The position numbers and the translations under genes are program-made. Source: a bacterium (lineage in GTDB: Bacteria > Verrucomicrobiota > Verrucomicrobiia > Limisphaerales > UBA11358). Taken from it: 64,000 bases of DNA. Within the stretch, counting starts at the first letter, position 1. Each line of letters starts with the position of its first letter. Below the pieces are notes generated by a model that worked only from the letters and a program-made list of their open reading frames with translations, had not been told where the DNA came from and did no database searches. Below, piece by piece: positions 49,385 through 58,453 of this stretch. The stretch spans positions 124,001 through 188,000 of the forward strand of contig JAKAFL010000001.1 of NCBI GenBank assembly GCA_021817945.1, given 5' to 3'.

Positions 49385-50035
49385 ATGGAACCGCTGATTG
49401 AAGGTGTTCATAAATTCCGGAACGCTGAGTTTGGAAATTATCGCAAATTATTCCGCAAGCTGTCCCAGGAAGGGCAAAGCCCGCACACCCTGTTCATCAC
49501 CTGTTCGGATTCCCGGGTTTTGGCCGAATTGATCACCCAGAGCAAACCGGGGGACTTGTTCGTGGTGAAAAACGTGGGCAACATTGTCCCTCCTGCCAGT
49601 GCCAAGGGTGACACCAATTCAACTGCTGCTGCCATTGAATTTGCCGTCTCCACACTCAAGGTGAATGACATTGTGATTTGTGGACATTCCCAGTGCGGGG
49701 CCATCGGCGCCCTTCTTTCCAAGGACCCCGTCAGCCCTTGCACGCCTCATTTGCGGGATTGGCTCAACCTGGCTGCCCCTGCCGTGGAAACCATCAAAAG
49801 GCAGTATGCCCATTTAAGTGACCCAAACGCCCAAGCCACTGCAGCCGCCGAGGAAAACGTGCTTTTTGGCCTGGAAAACCTGCACAGCTACCCCTGTGTT
49901 CAAGAGCGCTTGTCCAATGGCTCCCTGCGTTTGCACGCTTGGTTCTTCAAGATTGCCACTGCGGAATTGTTTGCCTATTCTCCGGAAACCCATCGTTTTG
50001 CGCCCTTGGTGGAAAGCGATGGCTCTAATATATAA
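49385..50035 (+). CDS. Beta-class carbonic anhydrase
   Basis: A 216-residue zinc enzyme interconverting CO2 and bicarbonate. The zinc and catalytic residues are visible: Cys40, Asp42 and Arg44 in ITCSDSRV, and His101 and Cys104 in CGHSQCGAIGALL. KPGDLFVVKNVGNIVPP and the tail region LHAWFFKIATAELFAY are typical of plant-type beta-CAs. It probably supplies bicarbonate or helps pH control, and may be linked with the adjacent antiporter, with which it converges over only eight bases. Confidence 0.93.
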   Translation: MEPLIEGVHKFRNAEFGNYRKLFRKLSQEGQSPHTLFITCSDSRVLAELITQSKPGDLFVVKNVGNIVPPASAKGDTNSTAAAIEFAVSTLKVNDIVICGHSQCGAIGALLSKDPVSPCTPHLRDWLNLAAPAVETIKRQYAHLSDPNAQATAAAEENVLFGLENLHSYPCVQERLSNGSLRLHAWFFKIATAELFAYSPETHRFAPLVESDGSNI

Positions 50036-50043
50036 AACCCCCT

Positions 50044-51177
50044 TCAACCGGCGCCTGATGACAGCGCGAAATCCTGCTTCACCTTGGGCAGCAGACAGAT
50101 TGAAAATACTGTCAGGCTCAATCCGCTGAGGACCACCCAGGTGGCCGCCGCCGGACGCCCTGCCTCAAAAAGGGTATTGGCCGCGAGCGCGCTCATGGTC
50201 AAGTTCGGACAAAAAAGGAGAAATGTACCGCCATCACCTCCGGTTTTAAACCATCGTCGGTGCAGGACTTCCCGAAATCCCAGCAAAACCACGCTGCAAC
50301 CCACCGCCAAAAGCGATGTTTCGGAAAAGAGAAATTTGGGGTCAACCAACAGTCCCAGCGACATGAAAAAAACAGGAATTAAAAAACCCCTGCTGATGGG
50401 TGCAATATAATCTTCCACTCCTTTCCCTTGAAAATGGGTGCGCGCCATGAACAACCCCAAAAAAAAGGCTGTCTTGGGAGCTGCAAGCCCTAATTTAGCC
50501 CCCACTGCGCAAATCACCAGGACAAGCAACACAAGAAAATGAACGCGCCACCGGGTTGTTTTCAATATGATCCATTGAAACATCTTGGTAACGTGAGAGG
50601 CAAATCGGCTGATCAAAAAAATGGTCAAAGCCATGCCTGCCAGCCGGATTGTAATCCACCAGGTCAAACCATCCTTGCTGGCCGCGCCGCCCACGGTCAA
50701 AATGACGATGGTCAAAACCTCCAGGGCGATCATGATTTGCAGGACAAAATCCCGGGACAAACCGCTCAGGCCGTCATAACCCTTCCATCCTGGATAGGCC
50801 ATGCTGATGGAACATCCGCTGAGCGCTCCTGCCGCCAGAAGCGAATCCCTCAAATTGAGGCCCGATAAATGGGCCACGGGCAATAAAAGCAGATACTGCA
50901 CCATAGACCAGCCCAAGGCGTAACTTAGTGAGGGCAGAAAATCCCGAAGCGGAGGCAACTCAATCTCAATGCCCACCTCCAGCAAAACAAGTAAAAACCC
51001 GACTTCACCAGCCTGCTCCAGCATCGTTTTGACCTCTACCTGAACAAAAGGTCCCAACATCAGTCCGAAAACCACAAAGAATACGTTGCAAAGGGCCGGA
51101 CGCCCCAGATAACGGCAAATGTCTGGCACTGCCATCAAAAGGAGCATCAGACAAATGATGGTGTCTATGCTGTTCAC
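50044..51177 (-). CDS. CPA2-type cation/proton antiporter (KefB-like membrane domain)
   Basis: A 377-residue membrane protein of about eleven to twelve helices. It has FGLMLGPFVQVEVKTMLEQAG and GEVGFLLVLLEVGIEIEL near the N-terminus, where Kef/Nha families show the GLxLGP and EhGhhhLhFxxGhE patterns. Later segments include GAKLGLAAPKTAFFLGLFMAR and ISRGFLIPVFFMSLGLLVDP. There is no C-terminal RCK domain, so it is shorter than KefB/KefC. It probably exchanges Na+ or K+ for H+; direction and ion are not certain. Confidence 0.85.
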   Translation of the reverse strand: MNSIDTIICLMLLLMAVPDICRYLGRPALCNVFFVVFGLMLGPFVQVEVKTMLEQAGEVGFLLVLLEVGIEIELPPLRDFLPSLSYALGWSMVQYLLLLPVAHLSGLNLRDSLLAAGALSGCSISMAYPGWKGYDGLSGLSRDFVLQIMIALEVLTIVILTVGGAASKDGLTWWITIRLAGMALTIFLISRFASHVTKMFQWIILKTTRWRVHFLVLLVLVICAVGAKLGLAAPKTAFFLGLFMARTHFQGKGVEDYIAPISRGFLIPVFFMSLGLLVDPKFLFSETSLLAVGCSVVLLGFREVLHRRWFKTGGDGGTFLLFCPNLTMSALAANTLFEAGRPAAATWVVLSGLSLTVFSICLLPKVKQDFALSSGAG

Positions 51178-51259
51178 AAAATTTATTCGTCCTTCCGTCC
51201 AGAAAGGTGCCTAGCCGTTGGACATCCAGAATTTCCTTTGCTACACTGCGTCTCGATTT

Positions 51260-52966
51260 ATGAGTTCAGATATTTCCAAATCCGCCACTCCAGCGGATTT
51301 CATCCGCGACATTGTCGCCCAGCACGTGGCAGAAAACAAGTATCCGCGAATTGTTACCCGTTTTCCTCCGGAGCCAAACGGCTACCTGCACATAGGACAT
51401 GCCAAATCCATCTGCCTGAATTTTGGCATCGCCCGGGAATTCGGCGGAACCTGCAACCTGCGAATGGATGACACCAACCCGGCCAAGGAGGAGGTGGAGT
51501 ATGTGGAAAGCATACAGGCCGATGTCCATTGGCTTATCCAAGACTGGGCAGAGCAGCAACTGGGTTTGAATACCAGCGGCCAGCCTTTCTACGCCAGCGA
51601 TTATTTTGAGGCGCTTCATGAATTTGCCGTGGACCTCATCAAAAAAGGCAAAGCTTATGTCTGCGATTTATCTGCTGCGGACACGGATGCATATCGGGGC
51701 GCCCCCGACCGTCCGGGCCGCAATTCCCCGTGGCGGGATCGCAGCGTGGAAGAAAACCTCGACTTATTCTCAAAAATGCGGGCCGGCGCCTTTCCAGACG
51801 GTGCCTGCTCCTTGCGTGCCAAAATTGACATGGCCAGCCCCAATGTCTGGCTGCGGGACCCCCTTCTCTACCGAATCCGCCATGTCGCCCATCATCACAC
51901 CGGATCCGCCTGGTGCATCTATCCATTGTACGACTTTGCACACTGCCTGAGTGATTATCTCGAAGGCATCACCCATAGCATTTGCACTTTGGAATTTGAG
52001 GTGCATCGGCCTCTTTACGACTGGATATTGGAGAACTTGGACCTTCCCAAAACCCTCCCCAGGCAGTACGAATTTGCCAAACTCATTCCAAGCCACACCA
52101 TTGTTTCCAAGAGAAAACTCATCTCCATGGTCCAGGAAGGCATCGTGTCGGGTTGGGACGACCCCCGCCTGCCCACCCTGAGCGGAATCCGCCGCCGGGG
52201 CATCACTCCCAATGCGTTGCGTTCCTTCGCCACAAAGGTGGGCGTCACCAAATACATTAGCCTTACGGATGTGGCTGTTTATGAACACGCCATCCGGGAT
52301 GACTTGAACGCTATTGCCATGCGTCGCCTAGCCGTCCTGCGCCCCCTCAAGGTCGTCATCACCAATTATCCCGAAGGGAAGGTGGAGGAATTTGAGGCGG
52401 TCAACAACCCGGAAAACCCGCAGGCTGGAAAACGCCCAATCCCATTCAGCCGCGAACTGTTTATCGAAAGGGATGATTTCGAGGAAACTCCCCCGCCCAA
52501 ATTTTTCAGGCTCAAGCCAGGTGGCGAGGTTCGCCTGAAATATGCCTTCATCATCAAATGCGATGAGGTGATCAAGGATTCGAATGGAGTGGTAACGGAA
52601 CTTCGTTGCACAGCAGATCTGGACAGCCGCACTGGTGGCGTCACTTCAGCGCGCAAGGTCAAAGGAACCATCCACTGGGTCAGCGCCCGGCATGCAATCC
52701 AGGCTGAAGCCAGGCTTTACGACCGCCTCTTCACCGAGGCGGAGCCGGAAAAGGATGGACGCGATTTCCGCACCGTGCTCAATCCAAGTTCCCTGGAGAT
52801 CGTGACAGCCTTATGCGAACCAAGCCTGCTCTCCGCAGCAGCCCCCGAGCGGTATCAATTCGAGAGGCTGGGTTATTTTGTTTTGGACAGGGATACAACG
52901 CCAAACAAACTTGTATTCAACCGCTGCATCACGCTTAAGGATACCTGGTCCAAGGTCAAGCCTTGA
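51260..52966 (+). CDS. glnS: Glutaminyl-tRNA synthetase
   Basis: A class I aminoacyl-tRNA synthetase of 568 residues. The HIGH box is FPPEPNGYLHIGHAKSI and the KMSKS-like loop is HTIVSKRKLISMV. NLRMDDTNPAKEEVEYVESI, DFAHCLSDYLEGITHSICTLEF and DDPRLPTLSGIRRRGITPNA are GlnRS-specific stretches, and a beta-barrel anticodon-binding region fills the C-terminus. The frame is open to a TTG at 51218, but ATG 51260 (MSSDISKSATPADFI) fits the family. Its presence means Gln-tRNA is made directly rather than only by GatCAB. Confidence 0.96.
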   Translation: MSSDISKSATPADFIRDIVAQHVAENKYPRIVTRFPPEPNGYLHIGHAKSICLNFGIAREFGGTCNLRMDDTNPAKEEVEYVESIQADVHWLIQDWAEQQLGLNTSGQPFYASDYFEALHEFAVDLIKKGKAYVCDLSAADTDAYRGAPDRPGRNSPWRDRSVEENLDLFSKMRAGAFPDGACSLRAKIDMASPNVWLRDPLLYRIRHVAHHHTGSAWCIYPLYDFAHCLSDYLEGITHSICTLEFEVHRPLYDWILENLDLPKTLPRQYEFAKLIPSHTIVSKRKLISMVQEGIVSGWDDPRLPTLSGIRRRGITPNALRSFATKVGVTKYISLTDVAVYEHAIRDDLNAIAMRRLAVLRPLKVVITNYPEGKVEEFEAVNNPENPQAGKRPIPFSRELFIERDDFEETPPPKFFRLKPGGEVRLKYAFIIKCDEVIKDSNGVVTELRCTADLDSRTGGVTSARKVKGTIHWVSARHAIQAEARLYDRLFTEAEPEKDGRDFRTVLNPSSLEIVTALCEPSLLSAAAPERYQFERLGYFVLDRDTTPNKLVFNRCITLKDTWSKVKP

Positions 52967-53032
52967 TCAGGCTATGTTCACAGAAAAGGCAGGGACCTAT
53001 GGGGACCTCCTTCTCGTGCTGGCCGAATTTCC

Positions 53033-54337
53033 TCAATTCATCAAACCTAGTTGGTATTGCAGGTTGGCCTGCTGGATCAACAGGTTGTAATGTGCATTGG
53101 TATCGCTGATCTGGGCGGATGTCAGGTTTAATTGCGCTTCGCTCAGCTCCACGATGGAACTGCTGCCAACTTTATACCGGGCATCTGCAAGCTCGTAAGC
53201 TTGAGTGCTGGTCTGAACCAACTCCGCCGTGGTTTTGATTTCCTCGAATGCATTGTTCACATTTAACCAGGCAATGTGAACGTCCCGCACAATATCGTCT
53301 TCCAGATTCCGCACCAGTTCCGCATCCGCCTTGGCCCGGTATTCTGCCTCATGCTGCTTGGCCAGGTAATAACCACCAGCGAAAAGTGGAAAACTCAATT
53401 CCAACCCACCCACCGCATAGTCATTAGGAAGATGATAATCATGCAGGGGAGAAGAACCCAGCGTGCCAAAGGCCGAAAGAGTGGGGAGACGGGCATCCCT
53501 TTGCGCCTTGGCAAAACTAAAGGCAGACTGGTTTTGGCTCCTCAGGCTCAAGAGTTCCGGCCTTTGAACAAGAGCCTCCTGAACAAGCGACGAATCATCC
53601 AATGGCTGGGGATGGGGAATAAATTGGGGACCGTCCTCTCGTAGATCAAAAATGTGGAGAGTGGGATAACCGAGCGCTGTGGAGAGCATGGCCATGGATG
53701 CAGCAGCATCGTTGGATGCCTTCTCCACCATCAACTCGCTTTCCTGCACCGCCACCTGTGCAAAACTCACATCCAGAGTGGATTTGAGTTTGTTTGAGGC
53801 CAGCATGCTCACCTGGTCGCTTAGCAACTGCCGGGTTGCCAGGGTCTGTTGCGCCACCTGCAAAATGGCCTGGGCTTGGAGCGCGCCCAGATAATTCACT
53901 GCCACGCCCAACAGCACCTGCTCACGAGTGGCATCGGCATTCAGCGCCGCCGCCTTTAATTGATATTTTGAACTCGCTGCCAGATTGTAGGTATGGCCAA
54001 AGTCCGTGATCAACTGGCTCACGGTCGCCCCGCCGGCCAGGCGGTTATATACTGTGGGATTGTTTAATCCGCCAGCCAGTATTCGCGCATCCTCGGAACT
54101 TGCACCAACGGCGTCCCCATAAAGATTGGCATCGGGGAAATAAGCGCTGCGTGTTTCTGTCAAAACTTCTTTGCTGGCCAAAGTCCGGTAATCTGCAGCC
54201 GCGACCTGCGGATGATTGTGCAAAGCAATAACCTTGGCCTCGTCCAAGGTCAGGGGCATGGCCATATTGGTGGACTGGCCATGAGCCGCCAGGCCAATTC
54301 CAGCGCATGCCAATGTAAGAATCAAAACAGATTTCAT
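53033..54337 (-). CDS. TolC-family outer-membrane channel (second RND system)
   Basis: A 434-residue outer-membrane factor. The signal peptide is LILTLACAGIGLAAHG. The first OEP repeat opens with LTLDEAKVIALHNHPQVAAA, and the second ends with ARYKVGSSSIVELSEAQLNL, the conserved equatorial region of the alpha-barrel. It is the last gene of the RR-HK-adaptor-RraA-pump-channel locus and starts twelve bases after the pump gene. It converges on glnS. Confidence 0.9.
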   Translation of the reverse strand: MKSVLILTLACAGIGLAAHGQSTNMAMPLTLDEAKVIALHNHPQVAAADYRTLASKEVLTETRSAYFPDANLYGDAVGASSEDARILAGGLNNPTVYNRLAGGATVSQLITDFGHTYNLAASSKYQLKAAALNADATREQVLLGVAVNYLGALQAQAILQVAQQTLATRQLLSDQVSMLASNKLKSTLDVSFAQVAVQESELMVEKASNDAAASMAMLSTALGYPTLHIFDLREDGPQFIPHPQPLDDSSLVQEALVQRPELLSLRSQNQSAFSFAKAQRDARLPTLSAFGTLGSSPLHDYHLPNDYAVGGLELSFPLFAGGYYLAKQHEAEYRAKADAELVRNLEDDIVRDVHIAWLNVNNAFEEIKTTAELVQTSTQAYELADARYKVGSSSIVELSEAQLNLTSAQISDTNAHYNLLIQQANLQYQLGLMN

Positions 54338-54349
54338 TGCAAAAAAGTG

Positions 54350-57300
54350 TTAATGTGCCGGATTGTTCGGGGTGCTTTCCGCCGGTCTTTGATTGGGCAG
54401 GGACTCTGAACGCCGGTATAAAACATAGTACGCGCACGGAACTATAAAAACAGTCAGCACAACCGACACGGTTAACCCGCCAATGATGGCCCTGGCAAGC
54501 GGCGCGTACGCCTCGCTTCCCGCTTCCAATGCCATCGCCATGGGAATCAATCCAAACAACGTCGCCAGGGATGTCATCAACACGGGACGCAAACGAACAC
54601 GGCATGCCACTGATACAGCCTCTCGCAACGAATGGCCCTCCTCCCGCAAACGTCGCGTGAATTCCACTATCAAAATACTGTTTGACACCACAATTCCCAC
54701 CATCATCACAACGCCCATCAGCGACATGATGTTCAAGGTGGTGCCAGTGATGTACAACATGAAAATCACACCCGTCAATCCTGTCGGCACCGCCAAAAGA
54801 ATCAGGAAAGGATCCCAGAAAGATTTGAATTGCGCCACGAGAATGAGATAAACAAGGACTGTGGAGAGAATCAAGCCAAGGCCAAAGCTTTTAAAAGATT
54901 CATTCATGGCCTTAACTGATCCGTAAACCCGCACCACCGTGTTTTTAGGAGGGTTTGCCCCATCCACGATTTTTTGAACCGCAGCAGCAAGCCGGCTCAG
55001 GTCCTGGCCAGCAGGAGCCACATAGATGTCAACGGTCCGGCGAATCTGGTAATGATCCACTTCCGTGGGGGCGTCCACATGCGTGATCTTGACCACATCA
55101 TCCAGCCGCGTGGGGTATTTTAAATGCGGTGAGCGCAGTGGCATGGTGCCAAGGTCCGCCAGGTTTTTAATCCTGTTTTCAGGATACTGAACAGTCAATA
55201 GGTAATTATTGCCGGTCACCGGGTCAATCCAGTAACTGGGCGCGATCATCCCGTTCGACGTGAGCGCGGTGATGAGGCTGTCTATCACCTCCTGGGCGGA
55301 CAAACCAAGTTCGCTGGCCCGCTTCCGGTCTATATCCACTTTCAGCGACGGATAATCCACGTCCTGGGGAATAAGCACATCGCTCACTCCGGGAATGGCA
55401 CGCACTTTTTCTGCGATTTGGGCGGCAATATCGTGGGCCACCTGTACTGTGGGACTGCTTACCTTGATGTCAATCGGGGCGGGCACACCCTGATTGATGA
55501 CTGCATCCACCAAACCGCCCGTTTGGAAATAGCCGGTGACCTCGGGAACCTCGGCATGCATGCGGTCGCGCACCAGGTTCATATAGTCAAAGCTGGAAAG
55601 CTTGTGACCATCATTGAGCCCCACTTGTACCACTGCTGTGCTGGGGCAAGAGTTGGGATTCAGTATGGAATTGAAACCAGGCGTCGTGCCGATGTTTGAA
55701 ACAATGATTTTGAGGTCGTTGGCTGGAACCACCTCACGCACCACCTGCTCAACCCGGGCCACGAGGTCCTCCGTCAGTTCAATCCGCATCCCCGTGGGGG
55801 CCTTCACGCTGATCACAAATTGACCCGGGTCCGTGCGTGGAAAATACGATTTTCCAAGAAAAGGATAGACCCCAAGGCTTAGGATAAAGAAGCCTATGAT
55901 GGCAAGCACTGTTGCAGCGGGCCGGAGCAGCGCCAGCTTAAGACTTCCTTCATAACGGTCTAGCATCGAGGAAAACCTCTGGTTGAACCAGTGGTTAAAC
56001 TTGTCGCCCAATGATTTGGGAGCCGCATGCGCCCCTCCCTCGTGACCCGGGGATCCGCCGTGGGGACCCGAAATCAAATTTGCACAAAACAAGGGAACCA
56101 CAGTCATGGCCACGATGTAAGATGCAAAGAGTGAGAGAATCACGGCAAGCGCCAGGGCGGTGAAAAGGAATTTGCTCACGCCATATAGAAACACCACGGG
56201 GAAAAATACAATCGCCGTGGTAAGCGTGGCAGCCAGAACCGCCAGTTGAACCTCCTCACCCCCACGCTCGGCGGCGACCGCTGGAGATTCGCCCATTTCG
56301 AGGTGACGAAAGATGTTTTCCAACACGATCACGGAGTTATCTATGAGCCGGGAAAAAGCTAGCGCCAACCCGCCCAAAATCATGGAATTGATTGTTCCAC
56401 CGCCAATCGCCAGGGCTATGAATGCGGCCATGGCAGACAGCGGAATAGAGAGGAAAACCGCAGCAGTGGCCCGCAGGCTGCCCAGAAAAATAATGATCAT
56501 CAAACCAGTGAGAACCAAGCCAATGGCTCCTTCATGCACAAGGGTTGAGATTGAAGTGCGCACGAACACTGATTGGTCGAACACCACCTGCGTCACAAGC
56601 TGCTTGGGCACGTCCAGCAAATGGGACACCACGTTTTTCACCCCGTTGACTACCACGATGGTGTTCGCATCGCCGCCAGATTTCAAGATGGGCACATACA
56701 CGGACGCCTGCCCATTTATTCGCACTTTGTTGTATTGGATTTGAGATCCGTCCACCGCCTTGCCCACGTCGGCAACCAAAACCGAGGATTCCGCAGACAA
56801 ACCGGTGCTTTTGCTGGGAGATTTTGGAGAGCTGCCCACATCCTCACCCATCATGGGAGATCCGGTGACCGTCTTGAGGGGCACCTGGTTGAGGTCAGAC
56901 ATTTTGTTGATCTGGTTGTTGACGTACACGTCATAGTCATAAGGGCCAATTTTGACATCACCAGCAGGCAGAATGAGGTTGGCTTGATTCACGGTGTTGA
57001 CCACATCCATTACGCCAAGTTCGTTGGCCTCCAACTTCAAGGGGTCCACATACACCATGATCTGGCGGTAGCGACCTCCGAATGCAGGGGGAACCGATGC
57101 CCCAGAGATGCCGGCCATCTGGTTGCGAACAGTGAACTGACCAAGGTCTCGCAATTCGGCTTCTGACAATCCCTTCCCCTTTAGAGTCACCAGGCATACC
57201 GGGAGACTGGATGCGTCAAATTTCATCACAATGGGCGGCAAGGTGCCTGAAGGCAGGTACCTAAGGCTCGCCATGGCCAGGTTGGCAATGCTGGTGACGT

Positions 57301-57604
57301 CAGAATCCGGATTGGATCCAGGCTCAAAATAAACCTTGATCAAGCTCACTCCGGTAAGCGACCTCGACTCCATGTGGTCCACGCCGGAGGCCAGGGTGAA
57401 CATACGCTCAAACTGGCCGGTGATGTCATTTTCCACCTGCTCTGGCGCCATGCCGGCATAAAACGTCGCAACCACCACCACGGGTATGTTGATGGGCGGA
57501 AACAAATCCACGGGCATGCGAAGCAGGCTGGTTACCCCTACCACGCAGGTGATCAGGCATACCACCACAATTAAATACGGAAACCGAATGGCGAATCGCG
57601 ACAT
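54350..57604 (-). CDS. RND-family efflux pump permease (two-component locus)
   Basis: A 1084-residue inner-membrane pump. ATG 57604 (MSRFAIRFPYLIVVVCLITC) is chosen over the open extension to 57724. The first porter loop has PPINIPVVVVATFYAGMAPE, and the second half has VVSNSILIVEFTRRLREEGH. In TM4 the motif reads RLIDNSVIVLENIF, so the second Asp of the usual Asp-Asp proton relay (AcrB Asp408) is Asn. A Gly/His-rich loop (GPHGGSPGHEGGAHA) lies between TM6 and the second half. It works with the neighbouring adaptor and TolC-like channel; substrate unknown. Confidence 0.9.
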   Translation of the reverse strand: MSRFAIRFPYLIVVVCLITCVVGVTSLLRMPVDLFPPINIPVVVVATFYAGMAPEQVENDITGQFERMFTLASGVDHMESRSLTGVSLIKVYFEPGSNPDSDVTSIANLAMASLRYLPSGTLPPIVMKFDASSLPVCLVTLKGKGLSEAELRDLGQFTVRNQMAGISGASVPPAFGGRYRQIMVYVDPLKLEANELGVMDVVNTVNQANLILPAGDVKIGPYDYDVYVNNQINKMSDLNQVPLKTVTGSPMMGEDVGSSPKSPSKSTGLSAESSVLVADVGKAVDGSQIQYNKVRINGQASVYVPILKSGGDANTIVVVNGVKNVVSHLLDVPKQLVTQVVFDQSVFVRTSISTLVHEGAIGLVLTGLMIIIFLGSLRATAAVFLSIPLSAMAAFIALAIGGGTINSMILGGLALAFSRLIDNSVIVLENIFRHLEMGESPAVAAERGGEEVQLAVLAATLTTAIVFFPVVFLYGVSKFLFTALALAVILSLFASYIVAMTVVPLFCANLISGPHGGSPGHEGGAHAAPKSLGDKFNHWFNQRFSSMLDRYEGSLKLALLRPAATVLAIIGFFILSLGVYPFLGKSYFPRTDPGQFVISVKAPTGMRIELTEDLVARVEQVVREVVPANDLKIIVSNIGTTPGFNSILNPNSCPSTAVVQVGLNDGHKLSSFDYMNLVRDRMHAEVPEVTGYFQTGGLVDAVINQGVPAPIDIKVSSPTVQVAHDIAAQIAEKVRAIPGVSDVLIPQDVDYPSLKVDIDRKRASELGLSAQEVIDSLITALTSNGMIAPSYWIDPVTGNNYLLTVQYPENRIKNLADLGTMPLRSPHLKYPTRLDDVVKITHVDAPTEVDHYQIRRTVDIYVAPAGQDLSRLAAAVQKIVDGANPPKNTVVRVYGSVKAMNESFKSFGLGLILSTVLVYLILVAQFKSFWDPFLILLAVPTGLTGVIFMLYITGTTLNIMSLMGVVMMVGIVVSNSILIVEFTRRLREEGHSLREAVSVACRVRLRPVLMTSLATLFGLIPMAMALEAGSEAYAPLARAIIGGLTVSVVLTVFIVPCAYYVLYRRSESLPNQRPAESTPNNPAH

Positions 57605-57623
57605 GACTTTGTTTGCTTTGGTT

Positions 57624-58385
57624 TTATGGATTGCTAACAGCAGACCGAAGTTTCTCGATGCTAAAATCCTTGGATTGGCAAATTTCAATGATGCCTTGGT
57701 CCCTGGCAGCCAGTCTGGCCGCAACCTGGGGCAATTGACCGGCTATTTTTAAGGGAATGGATTGCACCCCATGCCGGCTCCCATGAATCAAATCTCCAGA
57801 TTGAACCTGGAGACCCGCCACCTCAACCGGTTGGCCAAATTCAACCACGTGTGAATACGCGTGGGACAATGACACATTTGTGGCAAAAAGCGGGAACCCA
57901 ATTTGTTCCGCAATGGGAACTTCCCGAACCGAACCATTGGTGACCGCTCCAGAGCATCCCAATGCACGCAAAATATTGACATGAACACCGCCTAAAAATG
58001 AACCAAGCCCTATCCTTGTGGCAATATCCTGAATCACCACAACCCTTGGCGCAGGCACGGAAAGAACATAATCCCACCAATCCGAGCGAATAGCCATGGA
58101 CCCATCGGCCATTGGGGGAGCGGACCCGCGCACTTTCAAAGTGACCGCATAGCCGATCATGTTGGGAAGTTGAGGAAAAAACGAGCGCACCGAATTGTTC
58201 ATAAACCCTTCATTGCGCAGTCGCTCGCGAAAGGTTTCTATTGCATCTGCCAGCGTGCAGCCGTGGATTTTACGCAGTTCTTCCAATTCTCCCAAAGTCA
58301 GGTTAGGTTGCATTTGATTTAATGGATTAATGTCTGGTGGTGTCAATTTTGGAACAGGTATGGAAACCCACTTCATAACGACCAT
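57624..58385 (-). CDS. RraA-family protein (HMG/oxaloacetate aldolase-like)
   Basis: A 253-residue soluble protein with the RraA/HMG-aldolase core. VVVIQDIATRIGLGSFLGG is followed by RALGCSGAVTNGSVREVPIA, which matches the G-x-VxDGxxRD active-site loop with Glu in place of the last Asp, then VVEFGQPVEVAGLQVQSGDLIHGSRHGVQSIP. Members cleave 4-hydroxy-4-methyl-2-oxoglutarate or decarboxylate oxaloacetate; E. coli RraA binds RNase E. It is unexpected between an adaptor and an RND pump (19-base gap to the pump). It has about 60 extra N-terminal residues compared with small RraA proteins. Confidence 0.82.
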   Translation of the reverse strand: MVVMKWVSIPVPKLTPPDINPLNQMQPNLTLGELEELRKIHGCTLADAIETFRERLRNEGFMNNSVRSFFPQLPNMIGYAVTLKVRGSAPPMADGSMAIRSDWWDYVLSVPAPRVVVIQDIATRIGLGSFLGGVHVNILRALGCSGAVTNGSVREVPIAEQIGFPLFATNVSLSHAYSHVVEFGQPVEVAGLQVQSGDLIHGSRHGVQSIPLKIAGQLPQVAARLAARDQGIIEICQSKDFSIEKLRSAVSNP

Positions 58386-58453
58386 TTTTTAGCGGCGCTG
58401 GGGGCCTGCTTTGCGCACCCGCCTTCCGAATGGTTGGAACGAATCCGAATTCC

